Assembly: GCA_039888615.1 (NCBI GenBank)
Contig: JBDQQS010000016.1
Source of the DNA: Flavimaribacter sp039888615
GTDB taxonomy: Bacteria; Pseudomonadota; Alphaproteobacteria; Rhizobiales; Rhizobiaceae
Length of the DNA: 64,000 nucleotides
Direction: 5' to 3' (one strand)
Positions within the stretch are counted from its first letter, which is position 1. Each line of letters opens with the position of its first letter. Position numbers and translations under genes: made by a program. Shown piece by piece: positions 8,567 through 16,624 of this stretch. A model generated the notes under the pieces. It made no database searches. It had not been told where the DNA came from and worked only from the letters and a program-made list of their open reading frames with translations.

Positions 8567-8665
8567 CGGGAGGTTGGTGGTGGACGAGCCACTCGCCAAC
8601 CGGGTCAGGTCCGGAAGGAAGCAGCCCTAACGAGCCAGGCACGGGTCGCCGTGCCAGCCTCCCAC
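8567..8665 (+). ncRNA. ffs: Signal recognition particle RNA (bacterial small, 4.5S type)
   Basis: The conserved SRP domain IV is plain: GGTCAGGTCCGGAAGGAAGC followed by AGCCCTAA, containing the GGAA tetraloop and the asymmetric loop that bind Ffh. The flanks GGGAGG and CCTCCC close the long hairpin, giving an RNA of about 100 nt without an Alu domain. It lies just upstream of dnaX, a common arrangement. The exact ends are estimated from the terminal pairing. Confidence 0.93.
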
Positions 8666-8886
8666 CCACCTTGATATCCACAGAATGCCCGGTCCTCCAC
8701 CCCGGCGCCGCCTTTGCGCCGTGATCGCAGTCCGCCGCTATTGACTTGGCGCCGCCCGCAGGGCGATGCTTTCTCCATGCGGACGTAACGCAATATCCGG
8801 AGCGGATTTTGCTCCGGCGCCGCCTTTCGTATTGATTGCACGCGCCGCAATCCGTTATGTCGGGCGGAACCGTCCGGGGAGCATTG

Positions 8887-10692
8887 ATGAACGACGTCAC
8901 GCAGGGTTATCGCGTACTGGCCAGAAAGTACCGTCCGCGGGATTTTGGCGACCTCATCGGCCAGGCGCCGATGGTGCGCACCCTGACGAACGCTTTCGAA
9001 ACGGATCGCATCGCCCAGGCCTACATGTTGACCGGCGTGCGCGGCGTCGGCAAGACGACGACGGCGCGCATTCTCGCCCGCGCCCTGAACTACCGGACCG
9101 AGACCATTGATCGACCGACCGTCGACTTGAGCGAAACCGGCGAGCATTGCGAAGCGATCATGGCGGGCAGCCATGTCGACGTCATAGAAATGGACGCGGC
9201 GTCCCACACCGGCATCGACGACATTCGGGAAATAATCGAGCAGGTTCGCTACAGGCCGGTCTCCGCGCGCTACAAGGTCTACATCATCGACGAGGTGCAT
9301 ATGCTATCGACGCAGGCCTTCAACGGTCTGCTGAAAACGCTGGAAGAGCCGCCTGAACACGTGAAGTTCATCTTCGCGACGACCGAGATCCGCAAGGTGC
9401 CCATCACGGTGCTGTCGCGTTGCCAGCGCTTCGACCTGCGCCGTATCGAGGCGGCCGAACTGATCGATCATTTCCGCTCCGTCGCCGGCAAGGAAGGCGT
9501 CGCCATCGACGACGAATCGCTCGCCATGATCGCGCGTGCGGCGGAGGGTTCGGTGCGCGACGGCCTGTCGCTGCTCGACCAGGCGATCGCCCATGGCGGC
9601 GGCGCGATAGAGGCCGAGACGGTGCGCGGCATGCTTGGCCTCGCAGACCGGACCCGGATCGTCGACCTGTTCGAACAGGTCGTCGGCGGCGCCGTGGCGG
9701 ATACGCTGGGCACCTTCCGCGATCTCTACGATTCCGGCGCCAATCCGGTCGTCGTCCTGACTGACCTGGCCGATTTCACCCATCTCGTCATCCGGTTGAA
9801 ATTCGTCGCCGGCGCGGCCGACGATCCTGCCCTCAACGAAGTCGAGCGCAAACGCGGCGCCGAGTTCGCTGGAAAACTATCCGTGCCGGTTCTGTCGCGT
9901 CAGTGGCAGATGCTGCTCAAGGGCATCGCCGAGACGGAGCAGTCGAACCGCCCGGTCAGCGCTTGCGAAATGGTGCTCATCCGGTTGACCCACGCCGCCA
10001 ACCTGCCTTCGCCGGAAGAGGCGGCGCGCAGCCTGGACAAGGCGGTTTCGAACGCTGCGCCGTCTCCAGGCGGACCTGCCCCGTCGGGAACGTCGTCCTC
10101 TGCGCCGGTCTCAACGTCGGCCGTGTCTGTGGAGGCGCCCGTGTCCACGACGGTTCCAGGCAATGGCGAGCCGGTCGCGCTGCGGCGCGTCAACGGCGAC
10201 GCTGATCCGCGGCCGGAGCCCGCGTCGCTGGAAACCGCCGAAGCCGCGCCGGAAGTGGCGATCGCCTCCTTGTCCGAACTGGCGGAACTCGCAGGCAGCC
10301 ACCGCGACCTGAAACTCAAGGCGATGATCCGCCGCTATCTGCGGCCCGTACGCATCGAGCCCGGCCGGCTGGAAATCGCACTGCATGACGATACGCCGCG
10401 CGCCTTCATCGGCGAGCTCGACGGACGGCTGAAGGAATGGACCGGACGACGCTGGATCATCTCGATCAGCCGCGAACCCGGCGGGCAGACGCTGGAAGAG
10501 ATCGATTCCGAACGCCACGACAAGCGGGTGCGCGACGCCGGCGAAGATCCGGATGTCGCCGCAATCCTCGCGCAGTTTCCCGGCGCCCGGATCCGCGACG
10601 TGCGAATCCGCGTTGACGAACAGGACGAATTGCCTTCAGAGCATCAAAGCGAGGAAGGAGACATCCTTCCCGAGGCGTTCGAAGAAGACTGA
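8887..10692 (+). CDS. dnaX: DNA polymerase III subunit gamma/tau
   Basis: DnaX is the ATPase core of the clamp loader. The 601-residue protein has YRPRDFGDLIGQ, the Walker A motif GVRGVGKTTTA, the Walker B/DExx region YIIDEVHMLS and sensor segments (FATTEIRKVP, LSRCQRFDLRR). Between Walker A and B only one Cys (GEHC) remains of the four that normally bind zinc, as known for rhizobial DnaX. A Pro/Ala/Ser-rich linker (about residues 385-460) precedes a C-terminal tau-like domain. The ATG at 8887 is preceded by GGGGAG. ybaB follows 30 bp later. Confidence 0.95.
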   Translation: MNDVTQGYRVLARKYRPRDFGDLIGQAPMVRTLTNAFETDRIAQAYMLTGVRGVGKTTTARILARALNYRTETIDRPTVDLSETGEHCEAIMAGSHVDVIEMDAASHTGIDDIREIIEQVRYRPVSARYKVYIIDEVHMLSTQAFNGLLKTLEEPPEHVKFIFATTEIRKVPITVLSRCQRFDLRRIEAAELIDHFRSVAGKEGVAIDDESLAMIARAAEGSVRDGLSLLDQAIAHGGGAIEAETVRGMLGLADRTRIVDLFEQVVGGAVADTLGTFRDLYDSGANPVVVLTDLADFTHLVIRLKFVAGAADDPALNEVERKRGAEFAGKLSVPVLSRQWQMLLKGIAETEQSNRPVSACEMVLIRLTHAANLPSPEEAARSLDKAVSNAAPSPGGPAPSGTSSSAPVSTSAVSVEAPVSTTVPGNGEPVALRRVNGDADPRPEPASLETAEAAPEVAIASLSELAELAGSHRDLKLKAMIRRYLRPVRIEPGRLEIALHDDTPRAFIGELDGRLKEWTGRRWIISISREPGGQTLEEIDSERHDKRVRDAGEDPDVAAILAQFPGARIRDVRIRVDEQDELPSEHQSEEGDILPEAFEED

Positions 10693-10722
10693 GACATGAC
10701 ACCAATCTAATGGAGACAAGCA

Positions 10723-11046
10723 ATGCGCGACCTCATGGGAATGATGGGCAAGGTCAAGGAAATGCAGGAGAAGATGGCCGGTCTCCAGGAGCAGTTCGAG
10801 TCGATGCAGGTTGAGGGAACATCCGGCGGAGGCCTGGTCACCGTCACCCTGAACGGCAAGGGCGTCATGTCGGCGCTGAAGATCGATCCGTCGCTCATCA
10901 AGGATGACGAGGCGGAAATACTCGAAGACCTGATCCTTGCAGCCCACAATGACGCCAAGTCGAAAGTCGAGGCGGCGGTTCAGGAAAAGACCCAGGAACT
11001 CACCGCCGGCCTGCCGATCCCGCCCGGCTTCAAGCTGCCGTTCTGA
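10723..11046 (+). CDS. ybaB: YbaB/EbfC family nucleoid-associated protein
   Basis: A 107-residue DNA-binding nucleoid-associated protein. The sequence opens MRDLMGMMGKVKEMQEKMAG and has GGGLVTVTLNGKG and the conserved ending GLPIPPGFKLPF, all typical of YbaB. It lies downstream of dnaX, with AGACA-rich spacing, as in most bacteria, and is probably co-transcribed with it. Confidence 0.96.
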   Translation: MRDLMGMMGKVKEMQEKMAGLQEQFESMQVEGTSGGGLVTVTLNGKGVMSALKIDPSLIKDDEAEILEDLILAAHNDAKSKVEAAVQEKTQELTAGLPIPPGFKLPF

Positions 11047-11058
11047 TCCCGGTATCCG

Positions 11059-11084
11059 GATAGCGCCGCCTCTGCGGCGCTATC
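11059..11084. terminator. Bidirectional hairpin between ybaB and glcB
   Basis: A perfect 11-bp stem (GATAGCGCCGC / GCGGCGCTATC) with a 4-nt loop separates the converging ybaB and glcB genes. There is no strong T run on either side, so termination efficiency is uncertain. Confidence 0.6.
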
Positions 11085-11096
11085 AATGTCTCAGCT

Positions 11097-13259
11097 CTAC
11101 TGCGCGGCTTTCAACTCGCGCCGCCTGGCGTGCAACACCGGTTCGGTGTAGCCGTTGGGCTGTTCGCGACCTTTGAGCACCAGATCGAGCGCCGCCTGAA
11201 ACTCGATGGAGTCGTCGAAACGGCCCGCCATCGGGACATAGGCGGGATCGCCGGCGTTCTGTTCGTCGACAACAGCCGCCATGCGTTTCATCGTTTCGAC
11301 GATCTGGTCTTCGCCCACAATCCCGTGATGCAGCCAGTTGGCCATGTGTTGGGACGAGATGCGCAGGGTGGCGCGGTCTTCCATCAGGCCGATATTGTTG
11401 ATGTCAGGCACCTTGGAGCAACCCACTCCCTGGCCGACCCAGCGAACGACGTAACCAAGGATGCCCTGCGCATTGTTGTCAAGTTCGTGCTGGATATCCT
11501 CCGGCGTCCAGTTCGGGCGATCGCTCACCGGAATCGAGAGAATGTCGTCAAGCTTCGCTTTCGGACGATCGCGCAGGCGCGCCTGCACATCGGCGACGTC
11601 GATCGCGTGATAGTGTGTCGCGTGCAGCGTCGCCGCCGTCGGCGAAGGAACCCAGGCGGTGTTGGCGCCGGCTTTCGGATGGCCGATCTTCTGTTCGAGC
11701 ATCGCCGCCATGAGGTCCGGCATCGCCCACATGCCCTTGCCGATCTGCGCATGGCCGGAAAGCCCGCATTCGAGTCCGGTGTCGACGTTCCAGTCCTCAT
11801 AGGCGGAAATCCATGGAGCCTGCTTCATGTCGCCCTTGCGGATCATCGCGCCGGCTTCCATCGAGGTGTGGATTTCGTCTCCGGTGCGGTCGAGGAAGCC
11901 GGTGTTGATGAAGAAGACCCGCTCCTTCGCCTCGCGGATGCACTCCTTCAGATTGACCGTGGTGCGCCGTTCCTCGTCCATTATGCCCATTTTCAGCGTG
12001 TTGCGGGCAAGGCCGAGAATATCCTCGATGCGCGAGAACAATTCACAGGAAAAGGCGACTTCTTCCGGTCCGTGCATCTTCGGCTTGACGATATAGACGG
12101 ATCCCTCGCGCGAATTGCCGCGCCGACCGTTCTCGCCGATATCGTGCAGGGCGATCATGGCGGTGACGAGCCCGTCCATTATGCCTTCCGGAATTTCAGC
12201 GCCGTCGCGGTCGAGGATCGCGGGGTTGGTCATCAGGTGGCCGACATTGCGCACCAGCATCAGCGAGCGGCCGGGCAGGGTCAGCGTCTCGCCGTTGCGG
12301 CCGGTATAGGTGCGGTCTTCGTTGAGGCGGCGGGTGAACGTCTCGCCTCCCTTGCTCACCTCTTCGGCCAGATCGCCCTTCATCAGGCCCAGCCAGTTGC
12401 GGTAGACCACCGCCTTGTCTTCCGCGTCCACAGCCGCGACGCTGTCCTCGCAGTCCATGATCGTGGTCATCGCCGATTCGAGAATGATATCGGAAATGCC
12501 CGCCGCATCGCCGCTGCCGACCGCGCTGTCCGGGTCGATGACAATGTCGAGATGCAGCCCGTTCTTCTTCAACAGAATCGAATCAGGCTTTTCGGGAGCG
12601 CCTGTGTAGCCGGCGAATTGCGCCGGGTTGGAAAGACCAGCGGCGGAGCCGTCGGCAAGCGTGATAACCAGTTCGCCGCCGGCGACCTTGAGGCCCGTGA
12701 CGTCCGTCCAGTCTCCGCCGATCGGAACCGAGCGGTTCAGGAAATCTCGCGCCCAGGCGATGACCTTGGCGCCGCGCACGGGATTGTATCCCTTGCCTTT
12801 TTCGGTGCCGTCTTCTTCGGAAATCGCGTCGGTTCCGTAGAGCGCGTCGTAGAGCGATCCCCAGCGCGCGTTGGCGGCGTTGAGCGCATAGCGCGCGTTC
12901 ATCACCGGCACGACGAGCTGCGGTCCGGCGATGGAGGCGATTTCCGGATCAACATTGGCGGTGGCGACCGCGAATTCCGGGCCTTCCGGCACAAGGTAGC
13001 CGATCTCCTTCAGGAAGGCCTTGTAGGATTCGAGGTCGGTGGGCTTGCCATTTTCGCGATGCCAGACGTCGATGGTCTCCTGCAGTTCGTCACGCCGCGC
13101 CAGCAATGCGCGATTGCGCGGTGCGAGCTGGTGAACGAGGTCCGACAGGCCGCTGAAGAATCGATCTGCGTCGACGCCCGTGCCCGGAAGCGCTTCGTCA
13201 ACGATGAAATCATGCAGTTCGCGGTCGATCGTCAGGTCGTGGAGTTCGACAGTCGCCAT
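11097..13259 (-). CDS. glcB: Malate synthase G
   Basis: GlcB condenses glyoxylate and acetyl-CoA to malate, the second step of the glyoxylate bypass. The 720-residue length is that of the monomeric G isoform rather than AceB. Recognisable segments are LLARRDELQ near the N-terminus, MDCEDSVAAVDAEDK (acidic, Mg-binding region), GRSLMLVRNVGHLM, MHGPEEVAF and the C-terminal HGIVGEDQIVETMKRMA. The ATG at 13259 follows AGGAAG at good distance. It is divergent from the MarC gene. Confidence 0.96.
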   Translation of the reverse strand: MATVELHDLTIDRELHDFIVDEALPGTGVDADRFFSGLSDLVHQLAPRNRALLARRDELQETIDVWHRENGKPTDLESYKAFLKEIGYLVPEGPEFAVATANVDPEIASIAGPQLVVPVMNARYALNAANARWGSLYDALYGTDAISEEDGTEKGKGYNPVRGAKVIAWARDFLNRSVPIGGDWTDVTGLKVAGGELVITLADGSAAGLSNPAQFAGYTGAPEKPDSILLKKNGLHLDIVIDPDSAVGSGDAAGISDIILESAMTTIMDCEDSVAAVDAEDKAVVYRNWLGLMKGDLAEEVSKGGETFTRRLNEDRTYTGRNGETLTLPGRSLMLVRNVGHLMTNPAILDRDGAEIPEGIMDGLVTAMIALHDIGENGRRGNSREGSVYIVKPKMHGPEEVAFSCELFSRIEDILGLARNTLKMGIMDEERRTTVNLKECIREAKERVFFINTGFLDRTGDEIHTSMEAGAMIRKGDMKQAPWISAYEDWNVDTGLECGLSGHAQIGKGMWAMPDLMAAMLEQKIGHPKAGANTAWVPSPTAATLHATHYHAIDVADVQARLRDRPKAKLDDILSIPVSDRPNWTPEDIQHELDNNAQGILGYVVRWVGQGVGCSKVPDINNIGLMEDRATLRISSQHMANWLHHGIVGEDQIVETMKRMAAVVDEQNAGDPAYVPMAGRFDDSIEFQAALDLVLKGREQPNGYTEPVLHARRRELKAAQ

Positions 13260-13297
13260 GGTGTTCTTCCTGCTTTGGAGGTGAAAAAGATGCGCAG

Positions 13298-13328
13298 AAT
13301 ATAGCGGAGGCGCCCCGGTCCCTGTCAA
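13298..13328 (-). promoter_or_regulatory. glcB: Possible glcB promoter
   Basis: On the minus strand TTGACA (13323-13328) is followed by TATATT (13298-13303), 39 bp before the glcB start codon. The 19-bp spacer is longer than ideal, so this is a tentative call. Confidence 0.3.
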
Positions 13329-13446
13329 TTTGGCAATAATGGATAACATCTGTTCCAATCAAGAAATAATATATTGCATTTGGCCCTCCCGAGGAAATGT
13401 CTTAAACTTTCCGGAGGATTATAATTGTCTGTGGCTGGGGGGCCGC

Positions 13447-14109
13447 GTGTCCGACATTTTCAACCTCGACCTCTTCCTGAAATTCGCCATAGCGCTTGCA
13501 GCGCTTCTCAACCCGTTGCTTGGGGTGCCGGTCTTCCTGAAGATGACAAACGGTTTCCCGCCCGCGGAGAAACGCAAGGTCGCGCATGTGGTCGGCGTCA
13601 CCATATTCGCCGCCTGCGTTGTAATACTGCTGATCGGTGAAGAGATACTGGCGTTTTTTGGCATCAGCATCCCGGGATTTCAGATTACCGGCGGCATCGT
13701 CATTCTCGGTCTCGGGTTGTCCCTGATCCGGAGCGATGACGGCGAGGCGGTGTCAGATCAGGGACAACCGGCTGAAGAGCGCCCGCGCCGCAACATCGCC
13801 GTCGTGCCGATGGCGATCCCGATCATGCTCGGACCCGGCGCCATCACGACGATCATCGTTTTTACTCAGCTCATGAACGACACGAGCGAACTGGTGACGA
13901 TGGTTCCGGTTGTGCTGCTGATCAGCGTGATGGTGTGGTTGGGCCTGCTCTTTGCAGACGTCATTTCGAGGACCCTGGGCGATACGGTTATCAATATCGT
14001 GACGCGATTGATGGGGCTGGTGCTGGCTGCTGTCGCCGTCGAAATGCTTGTGGCCGGCATCGTCGCCTTTGCGAAACTGCACTTTCCGGCGCTGGTCGCC
14101 GGCGGGTGA
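13447..14109 (+). CDS. MarC family integral membrane protein
   Basis: A 220-residue inner-membrane protein with about six hydrophobic segments. It opens with FLKFAIALAALLNPLLGVPVFL and has FGISIPGFQITGGIVILGLGL and VPMAIPIMLGPGAITTII, the two conserved blocks of the MarC family (DUF204). The biochemical role of this family is not established; the old link to multiple antibiotic resistance has been withdrawn. The GTG at 13447 with a G-rich ribosome site gives the usual family length; the in-frame extension to 13330 has no membrane-protein character. Confidence 0.88.
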   Translation: MSDIFNLDLFLKFAIALAALLNPLLGVPVFLKMTNGFPPAEKRKVAHVVGVTIFAACVVILLIGEEILAFFGISIPGFQITGGIVILGLGLSLIRSDDGEAVSDQGQPAEERPRRNIAVVPMAIPIMLGPGAITTIIVFTQLMNDTSELVTMVPVVLLISVMVWLGLLFADVISRTLGDTVINIVTRLMGLVLAAVAVEMLVAGIVAFAKLHFPALVAGG

Positions 14110-14307
14110 GTCGCCCTTCCTGGATTGTGTGCTTGCGGGCGAACGAGTGGAGCAAATTTGACAATAGAGTCCCGCACGACGCGAACTTGTTTTTCAAATG
14201 TCAAACTACAAGCCCCAATAAAAACATTATCAGACTGGTGGTTCTGAAGATTCCGACATTTGCTCCAGGACGACCCGCATCGGGATGCAAATGCCGGAAG
14301 CGCACCA

Positions 14308-14382
14308 CTAGTGCCCCCAAATCTAAAGTTCCTGTATGAGACAGCTGCTACAATGTAAGGAACTTCAAATCCACCACACTAG
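14308..14382. repeat. 75-bp element with imperfect terminal inverted repeats (MITE-like)
   Basis: The left end CTAGTG...AAATCTAAAGTTCCT and the right end AGGAACTTCAAATCC...CACTAG are inverted copies, sharing the outer CTAGTG and an inner 8-mer exactly, with mostly transitions between. Both ends carry a TA, as expected of a target duplication for an IS630/Tc1-type element. There is no coding capacity. The right end contains the stop codon of the adjacent aldehyde dehydrogenase gene, so it may also act as its transcript 3' hairpin. Confidence 0.5.
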
Positions 14383-15779
14383 GAGAAGACGACCTGCATG
14401 TCGGTGTATTCGGCAAGACCTTCTTCGCCGAATTCAACGCCCAGACCGGATGATTTCACGCCGCCAAACGGCGCATTGGGCTGGATGGCCCCATGCTTGT
14501 TGACCCAGACCGAGCCGCATTGCATGTCCCGTGCGATCGCGCGGCCGCGTTCGATATCCGAAGTCCAGACAGAACCGCCCAGGCCGTTCTTGCTGTCATT
14601 GGCGGCGGCGATCGCTTCGTCCAGATCCCGGTATATGATGACCGGCAACGCCGGACCGAACTGCTCTTCGTCCACCAGGGGATCGCCGTTGTTCAGTTCC
14701 GCCACTATGGTCGGCGGGAAGAACAGGCCGTTGCCGGGTTCTCCGCCAAGCAGCGTGCGCCCTCGCTGCCTGGCGTCGTCGACAAGGCGCTTTACCTTGT
14801 CGAATTGCGTCTTGTTTTGCACCGGCCCCAGAACGGAGTTCTCGTCGAGTCCATTGCCCATCGGTATGGTTCGGGCGAAATCAACCAGCGCGGCGCACAC
14901 TTCGTCATGAATGTCCTCGTGCACATACAGCCGTTTCATGGCCGCACATGTCTGCCCGTTGTTGATGAACGCGCCCCAGAATAGGCCTTCGGCGATCGCG
15001 GCGGGATCGACGTCCGGCAACACGACGCCAGCGTCATTGCCGCCCAGTTCCAGGGTCAGGCGCTTCATGGTCGTGGCGGCGGAGGCCATGATCTTCTCAC
15101 CGGTAGCGCAGGATCCGGTAAAGACGATTTTCCGGACGCCGGGATGCTCGGAAATCGCCGCGCCGAGATTGAACGTTGCGTCCTCGCCGGAAATTGCGTT
15201 CACGACGCCCGCGGGCAGCACCTCGTTCATGATCTCGACCAGTCGCAAGGTCGCCAGCGGCGTATAGGGCGAGGGCTTGATGACGATCGTATTGCCGGTC
15301 CTGAGCGCCGGCAGAATGTGCCAAACGGCGATCAGCACCGGAAAATTCCACGGGGTGATGGAGCCCACGACCCCGATCGGTTTGCGGTGCAGCTCCACCC
15401 GTCCCTCGTTGTCGTCCTGCAATGTCTTGACCGGCAGCGATAATCCCGATGTGTGGGCGGCCCAGGCTCCCGCTCCCGCCAATTCCCAACGCGAGCCGAG
15501 CCCGTTGAGCGGTTTGCCCTGCTCGAGCGTGATGATCTGCGCGAGTTCTTCGGCGTGTTCGCTGATTTTTTCTGTGACAGCCTCGCAGGCCTCCCGCAGT
15601 TCGCTGTCCGGGCGGCGGGACCATGAGACGAATGCGTCGGACGCCGCTTCCACGGCTTCGTTGAGATCGTCGAGGGTCGCCGCCGGCGCCTCTCCGGCAA
15701 TGCCGCCTGCTGGATTTGCGACTTCAAAGACAGAGGCCGCGCGTCTGGCGTGGCCGTTAATGGTCATGTGATAGGTCAA
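14379..15779 (-). CDS. NAD(P)-dependent aldehyde dehydrogenase of the styAB-type operon
   Basis: A 466-residue aldehyde dehydrogenase. Visible motifs are the cofactor-binding ITPWNFPVLIAVW and IVIKPSPYTPLA, FTGSCATGEKIM, the general-base Glu in ELGGND, the catalytic Cys in NNGQTCAAMKRL, and EEQFGPALPVI. It is the last gene of a four-gene unit behind the flavin monooxygenase, the position that styD (phenylacetaldehyde dehydrogenase) has in styrene clusters, so it probably oxidises the aldehyde derived from the epoxide; the substrate is inference. The TTG start at 15779 is chosen because GGGAGGA lies 6 bp upstream; the first ATG is four codons further in. Confidence 0.88.
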   Translation of the reverse strand: MTYHMTINGHARRAASVFEVANPAGGIAGEAPAATLDDLNEAVEAASDAFVSWSRRPDSELREACEAVTEKISEHAEELAQIITLEQGKPLNGLGSRWELAGAGAWAAHTSGLSLPVKTLQDDNEGRVELHRKPIGVVGSITPWNFPVLIAVWHILPALRTGNTIVIKPSPYTPLATLRLVEIMNEVLPAGVVNAISGEDATFNLGAAISEHPGVRKIVFTGSCATGEKIMASAATTMKRLTLELGGNDAGVVLPDVDPAAIAEGLFWGAFINNGQTCAAMKRLYVHEDIHDEVCAALVDFARTIPMGNGLDENSVLGPVQNKTQFDKVKRLVDDARQRGRTLLGGEPGNGLFFPPTIVAELNNGDPLVDEEQFGPALPVIIYRDLDEAIAAANDSKNGLGGSVWTSDIERGRAIARDMQCGSVWVNKHGAIQPNAPFGGVKSSGLGVEFGEEGLAEYTDMQVVFS

Positions 15780-15826
15780 GTTATTCCTCCCCGGAAATGT
15801 TTCAGGCGTAAGCGCCGGAGCGCAAT

Positions 15827-16303
15827 TCAGTTTGCAAGCGCATGATACCGGCTGGAAAAAAACACCAGCGGTTCAGCTTCGTCCTCATGGGTGCAGGCGC
15901 AAACGGCTCCAATGAGCAGGGTGTGATCGGCGACGGTAACGAAGCGCGTCGCTTCGCAGTCGAAATAGGCGATCGCATGCAATAGCTTGGGCATGCCGCC
16001 AGTGGGTTCGAACTCCGGCGCCGGCCCCGATGACGGCCGGCCTGCAAAATGAATCGACAGGTCCTTCCCGAACGCCGGCAGAATGTTGACGGCGAACTTG
16101 CCCGTGCTGCGTATGGCCTCGAGCGTACGACCTGTCTTGATGGAAATCAGAACAGTCGGAGGCGCCAGGCTGACGGAGGTGAAGCTGTTCGCCGTCATGC
16201 CGATTCTCTTGCCGGCTGCATCGACTGTGGTGACGACGGTCACCCCCGTCGTGAACCGCGAGACAGCTTGACGGAACTGCGAAAGTTCGGGATGTTCGAT
16301 CAT
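15827..16303 (-). CDS. Flavin reductase component (StyB-like)
   Basis: A 158-residue flavin:NAD(P)H oxidoreductase of the flavin reductase-like (HpaC/StyB) family. It shows FRQAVSRFTTGVTVVTT near the N-terminus, GMTANSFTSVSLAPPTVLISI (flavin phosphate contact) and the C-terminal DHTLLIGAV. Such proteins supply reduced FAD by diffusion to a partner monooxygenase. The gene lies between the EthD gene (9 bp upstream) and the aldehyde dehydrogenase (47 bp downstream), so its partner is almost certainly the StyA-like protein of the same unit. Confidence 0.88.
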   Translation of the reverse strand: MIEHPELSQFRQAVSRFTTGVTVVTTVDAAGKRIGMTANSFTSVSLAPPTVLISIKTGRTLEAIRSTGKFAVNILPAFGKDLSIHFAGRPSSGPAPEFEPTGGMPKLLHAIAYFDCEATRFVTVADHTLLIGAVCACTHEDEAEPLVFFSSRYHALAN

Positions 16304-16312
16304 CTGAGGTCT

Positions 16313-16609
16313 CTAGACCTCAATCGGGAAGTGAAAGATCTGTGCGCCTTTCGGCGAGTAGTTCGCGACATCCTGCGCGACCTCTCCGCCGACGCTTGAT
16401 TCCATCGCTGCGCCCATCGCTGCGCCGTCGTCGAAATAGGCCTGGAAGATGCAGAATACGTTGCCGCCGCCGACTGCGTCGGGATAGGCGTAATGATAGC
16501 GTGTTAAGCCGGGCAGCCTGGCGGCCAATGGCAAATGCTTTCCTTCGTAGTAGGTTTTGAAAGCTTCCGGGTCGTCCGGATGGGGATAGATCACGGTCAG
16601 ACAATGCAT
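16313..16609 (-). CDS. EthD domain protein
   Basis: A 98-residue protein of the dimeric alpha-beta barrel EthD group: MHCLTVIYPHPDDPEAF, then FKTYYEGKHLPLAARLPGL with the conserved Tyr-x-x-x-His pattern, and a C-terminal NYSPKGAQIFHFP. EthD proteins accompany several oxidative degradation operons and some relatives are small lyases, isomerases or cofactor-free oxygenases. The gene lies 15 bp after the monooxygenase gene and 9 bp before the flavin reductase. It takes the place where a styrene oxide isomerase would be expected in styABCD clusters; a role in handling the epoxide or hydroxylated product is inference. Confidence 0.8.
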   Translation of the reverse strand: MHCLTVIYPHPDDPEAFKTYYEGKHLPLAARLPGLTRYHYAYPDAVGGGNVFCIFQAYFDDGAAMGAAMESSVGGEVAQDVANYSPKGAQIFHFPIEV

Positions 16610-16624
16610 GGATATGACCTCTTC

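Noticed and set aside
8229..8900. Protein-coding frame across the SRP RNA
   Set aside because: The conserved SRP RNA core is unmistakable and the frame shows no protein family features.
3668..11046. Classical dnaX-ybaB-recR operon
   Set aside because: recR lies about 4.6 kb away on the opposite strand, so only dnaX-ybaB is an operon here.
11130..13304. 724-residue open frame on the plus strand opposite glcB
   Set aside because: It mirrors malate synthase G on the other strand, has no ribosome site or recognisable domain, and arises from high-GC codon bias.
13330..13446. N-terminal extension of the MarC-family protein
   Set aside because: The extra 39 residues are hydrophilic and unlike the family; the GTG at 13447 has a ribosome site and gives the usual length.
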